Origin: Cylicocyclus nassatus | Taxonomy: Eukaryota > Nematoda > Chromadorea > Rhabditida > Strongylidae | Direction of reading: 5' to 3' | NCBI GenBank assembly: GCA_958299035.1 | Contig: CATQJL010000112.1 | Location: 11,756,880 to 11,820,879 of the forward strand | DNA: 64,000 bases | Shown here: positions 35,560-45,809 of the stretch, piece by piece | Layout: every line of letters starts with the position of its first letter | Numbering within the stretch: position 1 is the first letter of the stretch | Made by a program: the position numbers and the translations under genes | Notes under the pieces: model-generated | What the model was told of the DNA's origin: nothing | The model's input: the letters and a program-made list of their open reading frames with translations, nothing else | Databases searched by the model: none

Positions 35560-37110
35560 GGTTACAGTGGTCGCAGCCCCTCCGGGTGAAGGGTGTTTCA
35601 CTTGGTAGATAAATTATAAAATGTCGACCGGGGGGGGGGGGGCGTGGTGTTCTCTCACCATTTTTCCTAGTAAAAGTTTATGATTTTCAATTCCTTGCCA
35701 TCACTGGTTGTCTTTTTTAAAATGTGAATCGATGTGCTGCTTGATTAGCACACATTTATATTTCTGATTAGCACCTTGTATTTCCTTTTCCCTACTTACA
35801 TCACCCTGCCTGTTTTTAAAACCATAAAAGATGTGAATGCGAGAAGATTCGTTTCGGAAAGAGTTAGAAAGTTTTTAAGCATTTGCGAATTTTCTGAAAG
35901 AAAAAATTTGTAATTTGTGTAGATGAACAGCAACGTCAGCAAAGAAATTGTCTTTGAAACCATGTTGTCCTCCGCTTTCAGAGAATATATAGTTTGTCTG
36001 GAGTCTATTGAAAAAGGTGCGGTGAAGGGTGTAATAATAATTTCTGGAGGTTTACGAGTTTTTAGGATAAAAAAAATCCGTAACTTTTGTAGGTGAACAT
36101 CTTATACGCCGTCACGGTCACCGCTTTCAGAAAAATACCTTGCCTATGGTCCATTAAAAAAAAGTGCCTGGGTGAAGGATATCCTACAGTCTGCTCCAAT
36201 CCTAACCAGGCCAAAATTGGCATGGCGGGAGCCCGCGTCGCGAGGGTTTCGCGCCACATCTGCGGCTAGCTAGTCTGCTCTCTCCTCAATCTCTTCGCTC
36301 TCTGCGACAACGCGCATATGCAGCGCAAACCCCTAGCGCTGCGAGCGCTCAAATTCAGCCGACGGTTCGGCTTGATCCCGATTGGGGCAGACTGTAATGA
36401 TTTCTGGAGATTTTCGATTTTTTACATAAAAAAAATCCATAACTTTCAAAAATGAATATCTTTACAACGGGATGGTCACCATTAGAACCACCTCATCCTC
36501 CGCTTTTAGAAAATATATACTTTCCCTATGTTCCACTAAAAAAAGTGCGGGGTGAAGGGTGGTTGAGACTTTTACAATGGGAGTGCTCAAGTAGACGTCT
36601 TTTTACAATGGTAAAAAAGCCTCTACTTGAGCACTCCCATTATATCAACCACCCTTCACCCGGCACTTTTTTTAGCGAACCATAGGCAAAATATTTTCTG
36701 AAAGCGGAGGACGAGACGGTTCCAATGATAATTATAACGGCGCACAAGATGTTCATCTGTAAAAGTTGTGAATTTTTTAATGTTAAAAACAAGGAAATCT
36801 CCAGAAATCACTAGGACACCCTTCACCTAGGCACTTTTTCAAGAGGATCTTAGACATACTATATATCGCCTGAAAGCGTAGGACGAGACGGTTCTAATGT
36901 TGGTCATCCCGGCGTACAAGATGCTTACCTGCAAAAGTTACGGATTTTTTTTAGCCTAAAACTCATAAATATCCAAAATTCACTACCCACACCCCTCATC
37001 AAGTATCTCCTCTGCTTAACCTTACGTCGCTGTTGTTTTATTTCTCGGCTTTTGGTGAAGGGGGTCACTTGGTCCCGGTTCAGGGATGAAAGGGGGTGAG
37101 AAAATTCTCA
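35560..37110. repeat. Foldback cluster of a GTGAAGGGTG repeat family
   Basis: A ~190-bp unit recurs at about 35.9, 36.07 and 36.4 kb in one orientation and at 36.61 and 36.80 kb in the other. Units contain GGTGAAC/ATGAATATCTT, GGTCACC, CTTTCAGAAAA.TA, and AAAAAAGTGC.GGGTGAAG. The central pair forms a near-perfect palindrome, arms about 36405-36600 and 36620-36790, with GGGAGTGCTCAAGTAGA facing TCTACTTGAGCACTCCC. A G14 tract lies near 35630, and a GC-rich stretch at 36190-36390 weakly resembles the core of MITE family 1. No gene was seen. Confidence 0.65.
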
Positions 37111-37129
37111 CACTATCGCACCTATGATA

Positions 37130-37690
37130 CAGGGTATTCCAAAAGTAAGTACACACTTTTCAATCGTTAATAGCTCTCTTCCCACTGTGTCTTTTTCCAC
37201 CATTCAAGTAACATTCTATAGAGGAGGTTTAGCATAGATTTGTAGTATCGAGCGAATCATAGATCGCTCTTCGTTACTGTAAGATTACTATAGGAACTTC
37301 GACAAGGATTTTAGAACATTGGAAGCCATATTTTGCTTCGGAACAAAACCAAACAAGCCGCAAACTCTTATACTATGGTAATGGAAGCCGATAATTCCAA
37401 ATATGAGATCTCTACTTTACTGTGATGCTTCTTTCCAAAGTTATTCCAGGTAAACCATAACAACCGAATTCACTGTATTTTTTGTCAAATGGCATATTTC
37501 ACTATGGCTCTACATGCTGGAAGTTCTTACTATAATCCTACAGAACGAAGAGCGACCGATGACTCTATCGATACTGTGAATCTAAGTTGAAGCCTCCTCT
37601 AAAGAATGGTGCTTGATTGGCAGAAAAAGACCCATTGGAAAGAGAGATATTGACGATTGAAAAGTGTGTACTTACTTTTGGGACACCCTG
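37130..37690. mobile_element. CAGGGTG-TIR foldback MITE, 561 bp, TA flanks
   Basis: TIRs begin CAGGGTATTCCAAAAGTAAG on the left and, inverted, CAGGGTGTCCCAAAAGTAAG on the right, and continue for over 40 bp (ACACTTTTCAATCGT). Weaker inverted similarity extends to about 200 bp per arm, including TCGCTCTTCGTT. TA dinucleotides flank both ends (37128-37129 and 37691-37692). The TIR and target fit the Tc1/mariner superfamily; no transposase is encoded. Confidence 0.85.
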
Positions 37691-37699
37691 TATGAGATA

Positions 37700-38290
37700 A
37701 AAATCCACAGATGACGAAAAAAGACCAGATTTTGCAAAAATTTATCAGAACATCTCCAAAGTAGAGATAAATTTTACGGGCCGTGAAAAGCGTTACAAAA
37801 AGATTTGAAAATTATTGATCGTCTAAAAATATTCGTTTTGTCGAGTGTGTGGAACTTCAGGGAGGCTTCGGAAGCAAGATTTCTAAGCCAGTTGGACATT
37901 TCGAATTTTTATCAAATTTTACATCCTTCAAAAGTGTTTTGAGCTCCTGGGGATGTTCGTTTTTTAGGAATTTCTGAAAAAATTTTCACCTTATTATAGT
38001 TATTTCTACTTTTTTTGCAATTTATTGTAAAGAACATGTACTGGTTATCTGCTTTTTGATCTCCTTCTAAGCTTACGGTTTTCAGCCAAGCTACTTCCTC
38101 TTACGACCCCCCTTCTCACCTTAGTTGCCCACTTTACGACCCCCTATTGCGACAGTCGCATCACACGCTTTACTCTGCTTGCGACAACACTCAAGCTTTA
38201 GCGTCAAAACGGAAGGGGCGTTTCGACTTTTTTCCGGCTTTTTTGGGCTTTTTCGGGCTTTGTAAGGCCTTTTTCGGCGAAGTATGACGG
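37700..38290. other. Spacer, no gene seen
   Basis: AT-rich spacer with a short TTTT(C)GGGCTTT tandem patch at 38230-38280, ending at the first recognisable exon of unit A. Confidence 0.4.
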
Positions 38291-38299
38291 GTCCCTTAC

Positions 38300-38401
38300 T
38301 CTCCGCTGGCGTTCTGCTGAATCCTATTTCGCTTGGCAGGGCAGGAGGTAGTGTAATTGAGGGATACCCACGGGAGATAAGGTTTATACGTGGAGACTCA
38401 A
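38300..38401 (-). other. Unit A Pro-rich exon (single copy)
   Basis: The block has an ATTGAG acceptor and GTAAGG donor with 2-in/1-out phase, 33 codons containing GYPSITLPPALPSEIGFSRT. It is the counterpart of the minisatellite exon of unit B (FTLPPALPGGIG..GFSRTPE) and of the tandem exons of unit C. In unit A the preceding hinge exon ends in a stop, so this exon may no longer be used. Confidence 0.5.
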
Positions 38402-38507
38402 CTCAATTAATATCAGCTTGTCTCAGCAGAAGACTTTTTTGCAAGAAATGAAGTACCAAGTGTAAGAATTGGTTTTACAGAGATGACGTGTCTACGTTTC
38501 ATCAAAA

Positions 38508-41407
38508 TCAGCAAGATAATTGTCGCACTTCACAAAGAGGGCCCGTTTTGTCGCCTTCCTTTTCGCAAACGGCGTTACTGAAGATCTTCCTGCATGAATA
38601 GTCTCTAACACAGCCTCTTTTATTCGTGGAGTCTGCCAAATATAACGGTTCTTCCAAAAGCGGTCTGAAAATAACAGAAATATGCATGCTTAATCAACCC
38701 GTCAGGCATAAGGGATATCATAGCTTGTATAGGCTTGTTTAGGCGTTTAGCTTAGATGTTTCACACGACACTATATGGGCTAACTTGACTACTTCTTCCA
38801 TTAGCTCTCCCACTCTATTTCATCTCTTACTACAATCTCTAAACGTCTCAACATCAATTTCAGTCTTGATAGGTACATGACAAAGTAAGTGTTAACTCTT
38901 TATTTCACAAAAAATTTCAGTCATTACCAGCCTGGAAATATGATTCCGCAAAGTTTCCCACTTTCTTCTCCCACTTCATGAAATATTAGGAAGCTAATCC
39001 GGGTTATGCCCAACTTATCACAGCAAAATGTTAAGAGGTCTATTTTATGAAGGACCCGAAGTCTATATGCAGTTCATGTGCTTCCACTGAAGACAATTTG
39101 AACTGAAGCTCCCTATGGATAGGCCACGGCGAAAAAAATTGGCCACTTTTCGTGGCTGTTCATTGGGCCCTTTTGTCACTTTTTCTCAAGGGCCGCGCAT
39201 ACATCACGCCATTGCATCACCTTTCTCCCGAAAAGACAGCTGAGCTTACTGCGTGCCGATCAACTTGCATTTAGGTTTTGATAGTTATTCGCAATCAGTC
39301 AGTTGGAAAACTATCACTATCACAATTCAAGATGATCGACATGCAATAGCGTGACAGTTATGATATTTGGAGAATCGCGAGATATAATCGCGTGATGTAA
39401 GCCCGGCCTCTTACTTACTTCCGAGGAAATTAAATCTTATCATCAGCACCTTTATCCCCCATAGCTACATAGAAAAGGGTTATAGAGCTCATTTACAATT
39501 TGCAGAGAGGGGAATGTCATGTTGCAGCGAGGAATCCGGAAAGGGGTACACAACACGAAGCATTGTCTCAGATTTAGAGCAAAAGCAGGAAGAAAAGGGT
39601 GGAACAACGTGTGGAATGAAGCAAACGAACTGGAGGGTAAGTTTTATGTTTTATGTAAATTGTATGTACCTTCCGCCTAATCAAACAAGCCTACGATTTG
39701 GACAATACAGAAGAGGGTGGAAGACAACGCCGTGCATGAAGCAATTGAATTGGAGGAAGGGTAAGTTTTACGTGTTTATGTAAACTGTATGTACTCCCCG
39801 CCTAGTGAATACATGCCTACGACCTGGGCGATAAGGAGATGTCAGCCAATATCAGTAACAACCTTTTGGCTTCTTGCGAGTACTATGTTTGACCATTCAA
39901 AATTGCCGGTGTTTTTCGGATTTTACTCTAAGTGCCAAGTGTCAAAGTAGCTGAGTAGAAGAACAAATACCTCCAGCGGACGCAATCTGTGCGGACTGTT
40001 GGCTTAGCATGACTGCGATAGCAGTGTGAAAAGTCAGTGATTTTCAGAGCAACATCTAATTGAGATATTCGTTCCTTTATAGAGAGAGCTACCAAAAGTT
40101 ACCAGTGCTGTGATATGCGTGGCAAGAAAACTTGATTTACCGATTCTCATGTTGTCAATCACCGGACATCTGCCTTCCATCAGTTCATTTGCGCTCAAGT
40201 ATTGGCACTCACCTGCTATCGTAGACACAAGCAAGAGCAACCTTGCTTTTCGATTTGCAGAATCGATAGGCACATCCAAACTTCAACGTCTTGTGATAGA
40301 TCATCTGTAAGCATGAATTTAATCTCAGGTATCTCCGGTGTAATACTTTTATACAAATCGATTATGAACATTACATTGGCGAAAGGCTCCATGGAGGTGT
40401 CTGTATATTTTACGTCAGGTCTTAGAGGATGGTTGACTGTATTTCTCCAGTCCTCTACGGCATGCAGAAAAAATTGAAGAAGGGTTTTGTTGTTTGGCGC
40501 ACCATTTGTTTGATATCTGAACGTCATCTCCTCAATGACTGGGGTGTTTGGACTGTTGTATTGTACAAGATCAAACATTTTCATAGCTTACATTTTAAAG
40601 TTCTCTGACTTTTCTGTGCTATTCACGTAGAATTTGGAATGCATGCATTGGCTTCCAATAACTGCAGCAGCCAAAGCGGCGTGAGTACGGTCATAACCCT
40701 GTGTTTTGTATAAATCAATATCAATGATTTTATCTTCAAAGAGTTTAATTCCAGTTTTTTTTAAGAGACCAAATACGGGTCCTTCACAAAATTGTGATGA
40801 AAACTGCGAATGCGGTCTCTGGGCCTAAAAAAGTCGCAAAACTTTAACGAAAGGAATCGCTTTAGTGCTCAGCTCAAACCTGAAGTATCGAGAAGCTATC
40901 ATATGTTTTTGAAAAAAAGCTTTGAGTGAAAGCGAAAGCCAAATACGGCTGCCGAAAATCTGTACGCAATGCAGGCGATCGCCTCCATTGTCACGACATT
41001 GTGATTGTCCTATAACCACCGTCACTCGCCTCATTTGACTCTTACTCTTACCACGATTTCTATGACTTTTCTATATTTTAAAGTCGTGGTGCGTCATACA
41101 CTCCTCACCAGCTTGAAAAGGCTCTTCGATCCTGGTGCATCTCCGAAAATTTTCTTGTGTAGTCCACGTGTCGCAACTTGTGCTCTGATTGCGTTATGAG
41201 CCTTAACGACTGCTTCACCTACTTCAGGAGCCACAATGCACATGCCTAGAAGATGAAACGTAGTTGATAAACAGTTCTATTCTTTTAGCATAAAATGTTT
41301 GCTTGCCTGTTCTTAGTGCTTGAAAGAGTGTGAAACAGAACTGAAAAACGTTTATGCAGGTGCTTTCATTACGCAAAAAATATAAACTTTACTAGCAACT
41401 GCCACAT
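38508..41407 (-). CDS. Secreted CAP/SCP (ASP-like) protein gene, unit A
   Basis: Minus-strand exons 41393-41407, 41307-41340, 41109-41245, 40592-40698, 40375-40552, 40213-40304 and 40141-40169 join in consistent phase to 197 codons. They start with a signal peptide (MWQLLFCFTLFQALRTG). The CAP fold follows: VVKAHNAIRAQVATRG (HN helix, His33), SLFKL-GYDRTHAALAAAVIGSQC (YD helix, Cys80), AVEDWRNTVNHP, then SMEPFANMIYHKTLKFGC and VALACVYDSR, which occupy the CAP1 and CAP2 signature places. CPVIDNMRI ends exon 7. A hinge exon at 38508-38664 (EEPLYLADSTNKRGC, SCRKIFSNAVCEK, TGPLCEV) has the Cys spacing seen after CAP domains and stops at TGA. One linking exon between 40140 and 38665 is missing from this model because exon 7 and the hinge differ by one phase step. 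Known ASPs are secreted and often host-interacting; a function here is not shown. Confidence 0.75.
39189..39410. mobile_element. MITE family 2, copy 2 (intron or spacer of unit A)
   Basis: The TIRs are AGGGCCGCGCATACATCACG and, inverted, AGGCCGGGCTTACATCACGC. It occupies the same place relative to flanking sequence as the copy at 61332-61540 in unit B, while unit C (32.85-33.0 kb) lacks it, so it inserted before A and B separated. Confidence 0.75.
39590..39800. repeat. ~120-bp tandem duplication in unit A
   Basis: 39590-39690 and 39712-39805 are diverged direct copies (GGGTGGAA.ACAACG.., ATGAAGCAA..GAA.TGGAGG, GTAAGTTTTA, GTATGTAC). Unit B has one copy (61722-61815) and unit C a diverged one near 33.1 kb. 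A short + strand reading (TTPCMKQLNWRKG) is conserved but probably incidental. Confidence 0.55.
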
Positions 41408-41409
41408 TC

Positions 41410-42350
41410 CGGCCTGAGATCTTCTTATCTTTGATTTCGTCCTGAGCGGAGAGGTAATGAGGATGAAACATTAGTAGCCGCTACGCAGCAGGAAGAACAA
41501 AAGGCTTTATCTCATGTCTTCGTAAGAGGTAGTTGAGAGAAAGGCAGTGCGGAAAAAATGTGGTAAAGACGCAGGATTACTTCAACAAAAACCAGAGGAA
41601 AAATATGATATGAATGATCTTATAACCACTACAAAAAGAAGGCTTTGGGAGAAGCTTGTTGTCGCTATCCGCGCTCCGAAGATGAATATTTGGATTTAGC
41701 GTAACGGACAAAGCCAGATAAACGAATAAATCAGCTTTTGCTCACTTAGCAGCTAACTATGCCTATACGCATAAAGATGGTTGCATTAGACCACTCCGAA
41801 AATGCAATACGGAGGAAAATTTACATTACGAGCGCACTTGCAATGTATGGTGTATATCCGAGCTTCAGTTGTGCGCATGGCAAAGAAATATAAACTTGAA
41901 AAAGTCAAAAGATTTTTTCCCCAGCCTGATAGATAAACAATAGCTACATATCGAACACCTTGCAGGGCTCAAGTAGATGAAATGACACGTCTCAAAGATG
42001 CTGTTCAATGTGGCGAACAATGATGTTTATTCATGAATCTTGCTCAGCATATTATCAGGATATATTTAGCATGTGCAGTGATTCTTTCATAACTATAGCA
42101 AGGAAGATTATCGAAGCGATTTCGCTTTTCAAAACTGCAAATTCCTTATAATTCAAAGATTTCGCTTTACATTTTGGCGCTTTCTCAAACATAAAGTTGC
42201 AGATGATATACAGTATCAATAGAGTGACAATAGCAGACATTCCCAAAACACTAAGCGATTTATAATAAGCTGCGAAATGTCCAGCATATCATAAATGGTT
42301 CTGTATGTAAAAAAATTGCGCACACTTTGTCAAATTCGCGAAAGTTTTAT
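41410..42350 (-). other. Upstream region of unit A gene; one orphan signal-like exon
   Basis: 41410-41640 is still similar to the upstream region of unit B (63590-63860) and holds the presumed promoter; on the minus strand an AGATAAG GATA-type site lies 20-30 bp before the ATG. Farther up, the minus-strand frame from 42246 reads MGMSAIVTLLILYIICNFMF and meets a possible donor (AAAATGTAAAG) near 42160. It could be the first exon of another secreted or membrane protein, but no continuation was found. Confidence 0.3.
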
Positions 42351-42356
42351 TCTCAC

Positions 42357-42760
42357 TGAAGGCAGTGGCTCGGCAAATCCTCGACCTGAAGTTTTTTTTC
42401 GCTTACCTGGGATAATTCGAAGCGCTGATTTTGAAAATACACTTGAAGAGCACGAAAACTTCGAAAACCCTCAAGGGTTCCAAGGGTTCTCATTTCAAAT
42501 GTGGACGAGTGGACCACTCCCGCCACTAGAGACCTAGAGTCGCTGCGGATCCTCATGTTCATAATGACGGTGGGAGGGAACCTCGAGCTCGTCCGAGCAC
42601 ATGTAAGAATGGCTTGCGCGCACGGGTTTAGGGGCACTTTTTCTAGGCAGGGGCAGCATGTAGTACGCTCGGAGACCTGCTCCGTTCTGATATTTGGGAT
42701 GCAAGCAACCTTCCATATCAAGATTTGGAGATGTCTGGTTTTGCCGAGCCATTGCCTTCA
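42357..42760. mobile_element. GAAGGCA-TIR MITE, 404 bp
   Basis: The left end TGAAGGCAGTGGCTCGGCAA and the inverted right end TGAAGGCAATGGCTCGGCAA make TIRs of more than 20 bp. Overlapping frames on both strands inside share the ending PSHCLQ because they both read through the TIR; they are not genes. Confidence 0.75.
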
Positions 42761-42857
42761 ATAGTAAGTGATAATATATGGGAGGTGCAGTTTTTGCGCT
42801 TTCTTTGTACTCATCAAACGATATAGAAATATGCGAATTTCTTGTTCGTACCTACTG

Positions 42858-43711
42858 TTAAAGGATATTCCTCGACGACTGCCCCGTTTAGTGCAATTAC
42901 ACCACCGCAGGCGTGCCTCTTTGGAGCCTTTCCAGCTTGACAGTACGCTGCAGCGCGCCGGGACTTCGTAGCTCGCAGCAACACTGTCCTTTAGCCTCTT
43001 TTGTTGATTTAAGTATTTCACATCGTTTTTTCTTCTTAGTTTACGTATTTCAGTCAGTCATTCGTTTTCCCTTTTTCTTAGGTTCTCTCGATGTTCAAAT
43101 GTCCTACGTTCTACTTTGATGAATACTAAGAGGTAAGGAAATAATTTGTTTAGAACACATTTCTTGAATTCCTTTCACCCACCAAACATTCTTTTTCAAA
43201 ACGTGAACATCTCTTCGGGTAAAGTTGGGTGAAAGGGTTTGTCCATAAGCAGTGGTGGTATCATGGAGTTTCCTTAGATGAGGCCACTTTAATGTTTATT
43301 TTAACACTCCTACATGGTGTCTCTGATGTAGGAGTGTTGAAGTAATCAGTTCAGTGGTATGTCCCAGGAAACATATCAAATCATTGTAAAACATTGAAGA
43401 AAATATGCAATCCCAATCATAGCTGTGACATCCACCACTGCAACTACAAATAAGGTCATTCTTTTTTCTATTTTGCTCGCGACGATGGTCTCACGTAGAC
43501 ATAGAACGGTCGATTGCCCGAAATGAAAAATAAGAAGAAAAAACGATGCGAAATACTTGAATCAATAAAAGAGGCTAAAGGACAGTGTTACTGCAAGATA
43601 TGAAGTCCCGGCGCGCTGCAGCGTACTGTCAAGCTGGAAAGGCCCCAACGAGGCACGCCTGCGGTGGTGTAAATGCACTAAACGGGGCAGTCGTCGACGA
43701 ATATCCTTTAA
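42858..43711. mobile_element. Foldback element, ~182-bp arms, 854 bp
   Basis: Arms 42858-43039 and 43531-43711 are strong inverted copies, beginning TTAAAGGATATTCCTCGACG and including GTACGCTGCAGCGCGCCGGG. The loop of about 490 bp contains a smaller hairpin (ACACTCCTACAT against ATGTAGGAGTGT, 43303-43335). No transposase. The arms are similar enough to suggest fairly recent activity or conversion. Confidence 0.85.
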
Positions 43712-43714
43712 TGT

Positions 43715-44860
43715 AAAAATGCGACAATTTCGCTTCGTTATTTTGAGTGTGAAAATGCGACAATTTCGTTTTGTTATTTTTCAAACTTCAATGCATTGTA
43801 CTATCTTTCACTAACATCGATTGCCTACTTGACGAGTTGATCTGGCAAAACTGTCTCAGAGATTTTACTTTTGCTTTTATTCTAGATTTAGAGGGGAGAG
43901 GAATAAGACCTTGGACCGGATTGGACTACGAAGGAACCAAAAAATGGTGTAAATGAAGTAATACGCGAAATTGTGTTACTAAAAAAAGAGTTTTACTAAA
44001 AATAAATGGGTCTTGATGAATAATACTAAAGCAATTTCTCTCTCCTGTTCGCGTAGTAGTTATTGTTGTTGTGTAATGCCAGAATGTACGAAGAAAAAAA
44101 AGATATTTTATAGTTGATTCACAAATTAAGTTCGAAAAATTTGCTGCGTACATGAACTACTTCCTCTAACTTTTCTTAACTAACTTCCTAGCTACTTAAT
44201 TAAAACAAGTCTTTGTTTTAACTCACTTACGTGGGATCATCGAAACCAAACAAAGTTTCTTTATTATTTAGTGACACCCAACACAAAAGACTTCTTTTCT
44301 AACCTTCAATCCCGCAATTTTTCTAGAAACTTCCCTTTGCGTAGGCTTCAGGAGTTTCGTCACGTACTTAGGAGGCCTCCTTAGGCACTATTGCGGGGCT
44401 TGGCGTTTGCTATCTAGGGGCATAATAAAATTTTTTTATTGAAGGACCCCTCCTGCGATCGGCGCGTCCATGTCTTCTCGGCCTGCCTCTTCGAACTGAT
44501 CCAACGAAACTTCTCGTGACACCGCCAAAGCTGAGATAAACATTCAAACGCATTTTCAAAAGACTCAATAATTTTCCCACTACTGAAGACTTGGTAGGAC
44601 ATTTTTTGCAAGACTTTGCAAAGCTTTGCTTCCGTATAGCTCTGCTTCGTTAAGACAACCACGGAAAGACTAACAGTTAAGCACTGAAAATTATTTTCTA
44701 TGTTTTGAGTCAGCATGGCTGCCTGAAGTTAATGATGTTATTCAAAGAAATTTTTTCGGAAGTGGTCAGATTTTGATAGCCTTGCTGTGAAAAAAATCTG
44801 GCAGGGAAACCAGAGAAAATAATTAATTATAAAGGTTCAATCGCAAGCAGAGTTTGTGCT
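43715..44860. other. Intergenic; one unassigned minus-strand frame
   Basis: GTGTGAAAATGCGACAATTTCG-type words are directly repeated near 43715-43775. The minus-strand 100-aa frame 44414-44716 (SYQVFSSGKIIESFENAFEC) is followed at once by AATAAA but has no family motif; it could be a terminal exon or chance. Nothing else was seen. Confidence 0.3.
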
Positions 44861-45297
44861 AACAAGGGAATGGTCAGAAATCGAAGTGTCAATCTAATTG
44901 TAAGCAAGCTGCCTACCAATCGAAGCATTCAACGCTGATTTCGAATCTGTGACCATAGCTACTTTGCTCCTTTTGGGACAAAGTTATAAGCAGTTTTACT
45001 CAGAAGAAATCGTAGAAAAACGCGAATTCGAGCACATTGTTGCACTTTCACTTCATCCTTAGGTTCTGAGAATATAAAGTAACCTAGCTACATGTCTCTG
45101 CCCAGCATAAAGCCGAAATGTTGCGTTTTGCATGCACGATTTCCTTGCAAATAACGGCCTTTCACGGCCCATAACTTCGCCCACATAGGCACTGAGCAGG
45201 TATGGTATACGAATCCGAGTTCAGCGTTTTATGCTTCATTCAATGTTATGCAGTCTTTTTGAAATGGCCACTTCGATTTCTGATCATTCCCTCGTCA
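44861..45297. mobile_element. Foldback family F, copy 1
   Basis: The left end ACAAGGGAATGGTCAGAAAT then CGAAGTG faces the right end CACTTCGATTTCTGATCATT then CCCT. It is a member of the foldback family found next to it (45346-45808) and at 53.4 kb, sharing 'AAGGGAA..(C)GCAGTGG' ends and an inner ACAAAGTTA motif. Confidence 0.65.
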
Positions 45298-45345
45298 GCT
45301 TGACAACTGATAGATGATGAAGTGAAAGTTGCTTAAACTGACTGA

Positions 45346-45808
45346 CAAGGGAAGGTATATGATTCGCAGTGGATTTTCCCTATAAGATGTACACCATTCA
45401 AAAGGTCTTTGATTGCTGATTTCAAAACAAACTTTCTTATCTGCTTATCGGTTTACTGAACAAAGTTACAGGCAATTTTCCGCCTCCAGTTTGCATGGTC
45501 AAGTACCGTGTAAATGATCCAAATTCGTAATAGATGCGAATTTGGTCCAAAGCTACATGCCCACATGTCTGAGATATATTTACTATACATGAAAAATTGT
45601 TGGGAATAGTTTTGGAGCTACTCTGCCGCCTCAGTCCTGCAAAAAGCAACCAAAATCAGTATCATTTGAAACCAAATAAATGAATGTAACTTTGTTCATT
45701 AAACAGATAAGCAGATAAGGAAGCTTGTTTTGAAACCAGCACTCAAAGCCCTCTCAAATAATATGCATCTTATAGGGAAACTCCACTGCGAGTCATATAC
45801 CTTCCCTG
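45346..45808. mobile_element. Foldback family F, copy 2 (~124-bp arms)
   Basis: Left arm 45346-45469 (CAAGGGAAGGTATATGATTC, CTTATCTGCTTATCGGTTTA) and right arm 45686-45808 are inverted copies with few differences, around a ~216-bp loop. It lies only ~50 bp from copy 1, a nested or tandem arrangement. No coding content. Confidence 0.8.
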
Positions 45809-45809
45809 T

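Noticed and set aside
40216..40584. A 122-aa unspliced frame as a stand-alone protein
   Set aside because: It merges CAP exon 5 (correct frame) with intron and an out-of-frame reading of exon 6. Splice sites and the paralog show that the true reading of exon 6 is MIYHKTLKFGC.
40592..40870. A longer exon 4 starting at an acceptor near 40826 and reading through to GYDRTH
   Set aside because: The frame is open and in phase, but it adds ~40 residues at a place where CAP proteins have none, and in unit B a MITE interrupts it. Splicing directly to GGTTAT gives the family's usual spacing.
41005..41199. Plus-strand frames at 41.0 and 63.1 kb conserved between units
   Set aside because: Conservation is explained by the CAP exon on the opposite strand.
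42353..42764. 122-aa (-) and 87-aa (+) frames
   Set aside because: Both end in the same PSHCLQ because they read through the two TIRs of one MITE; not genes.
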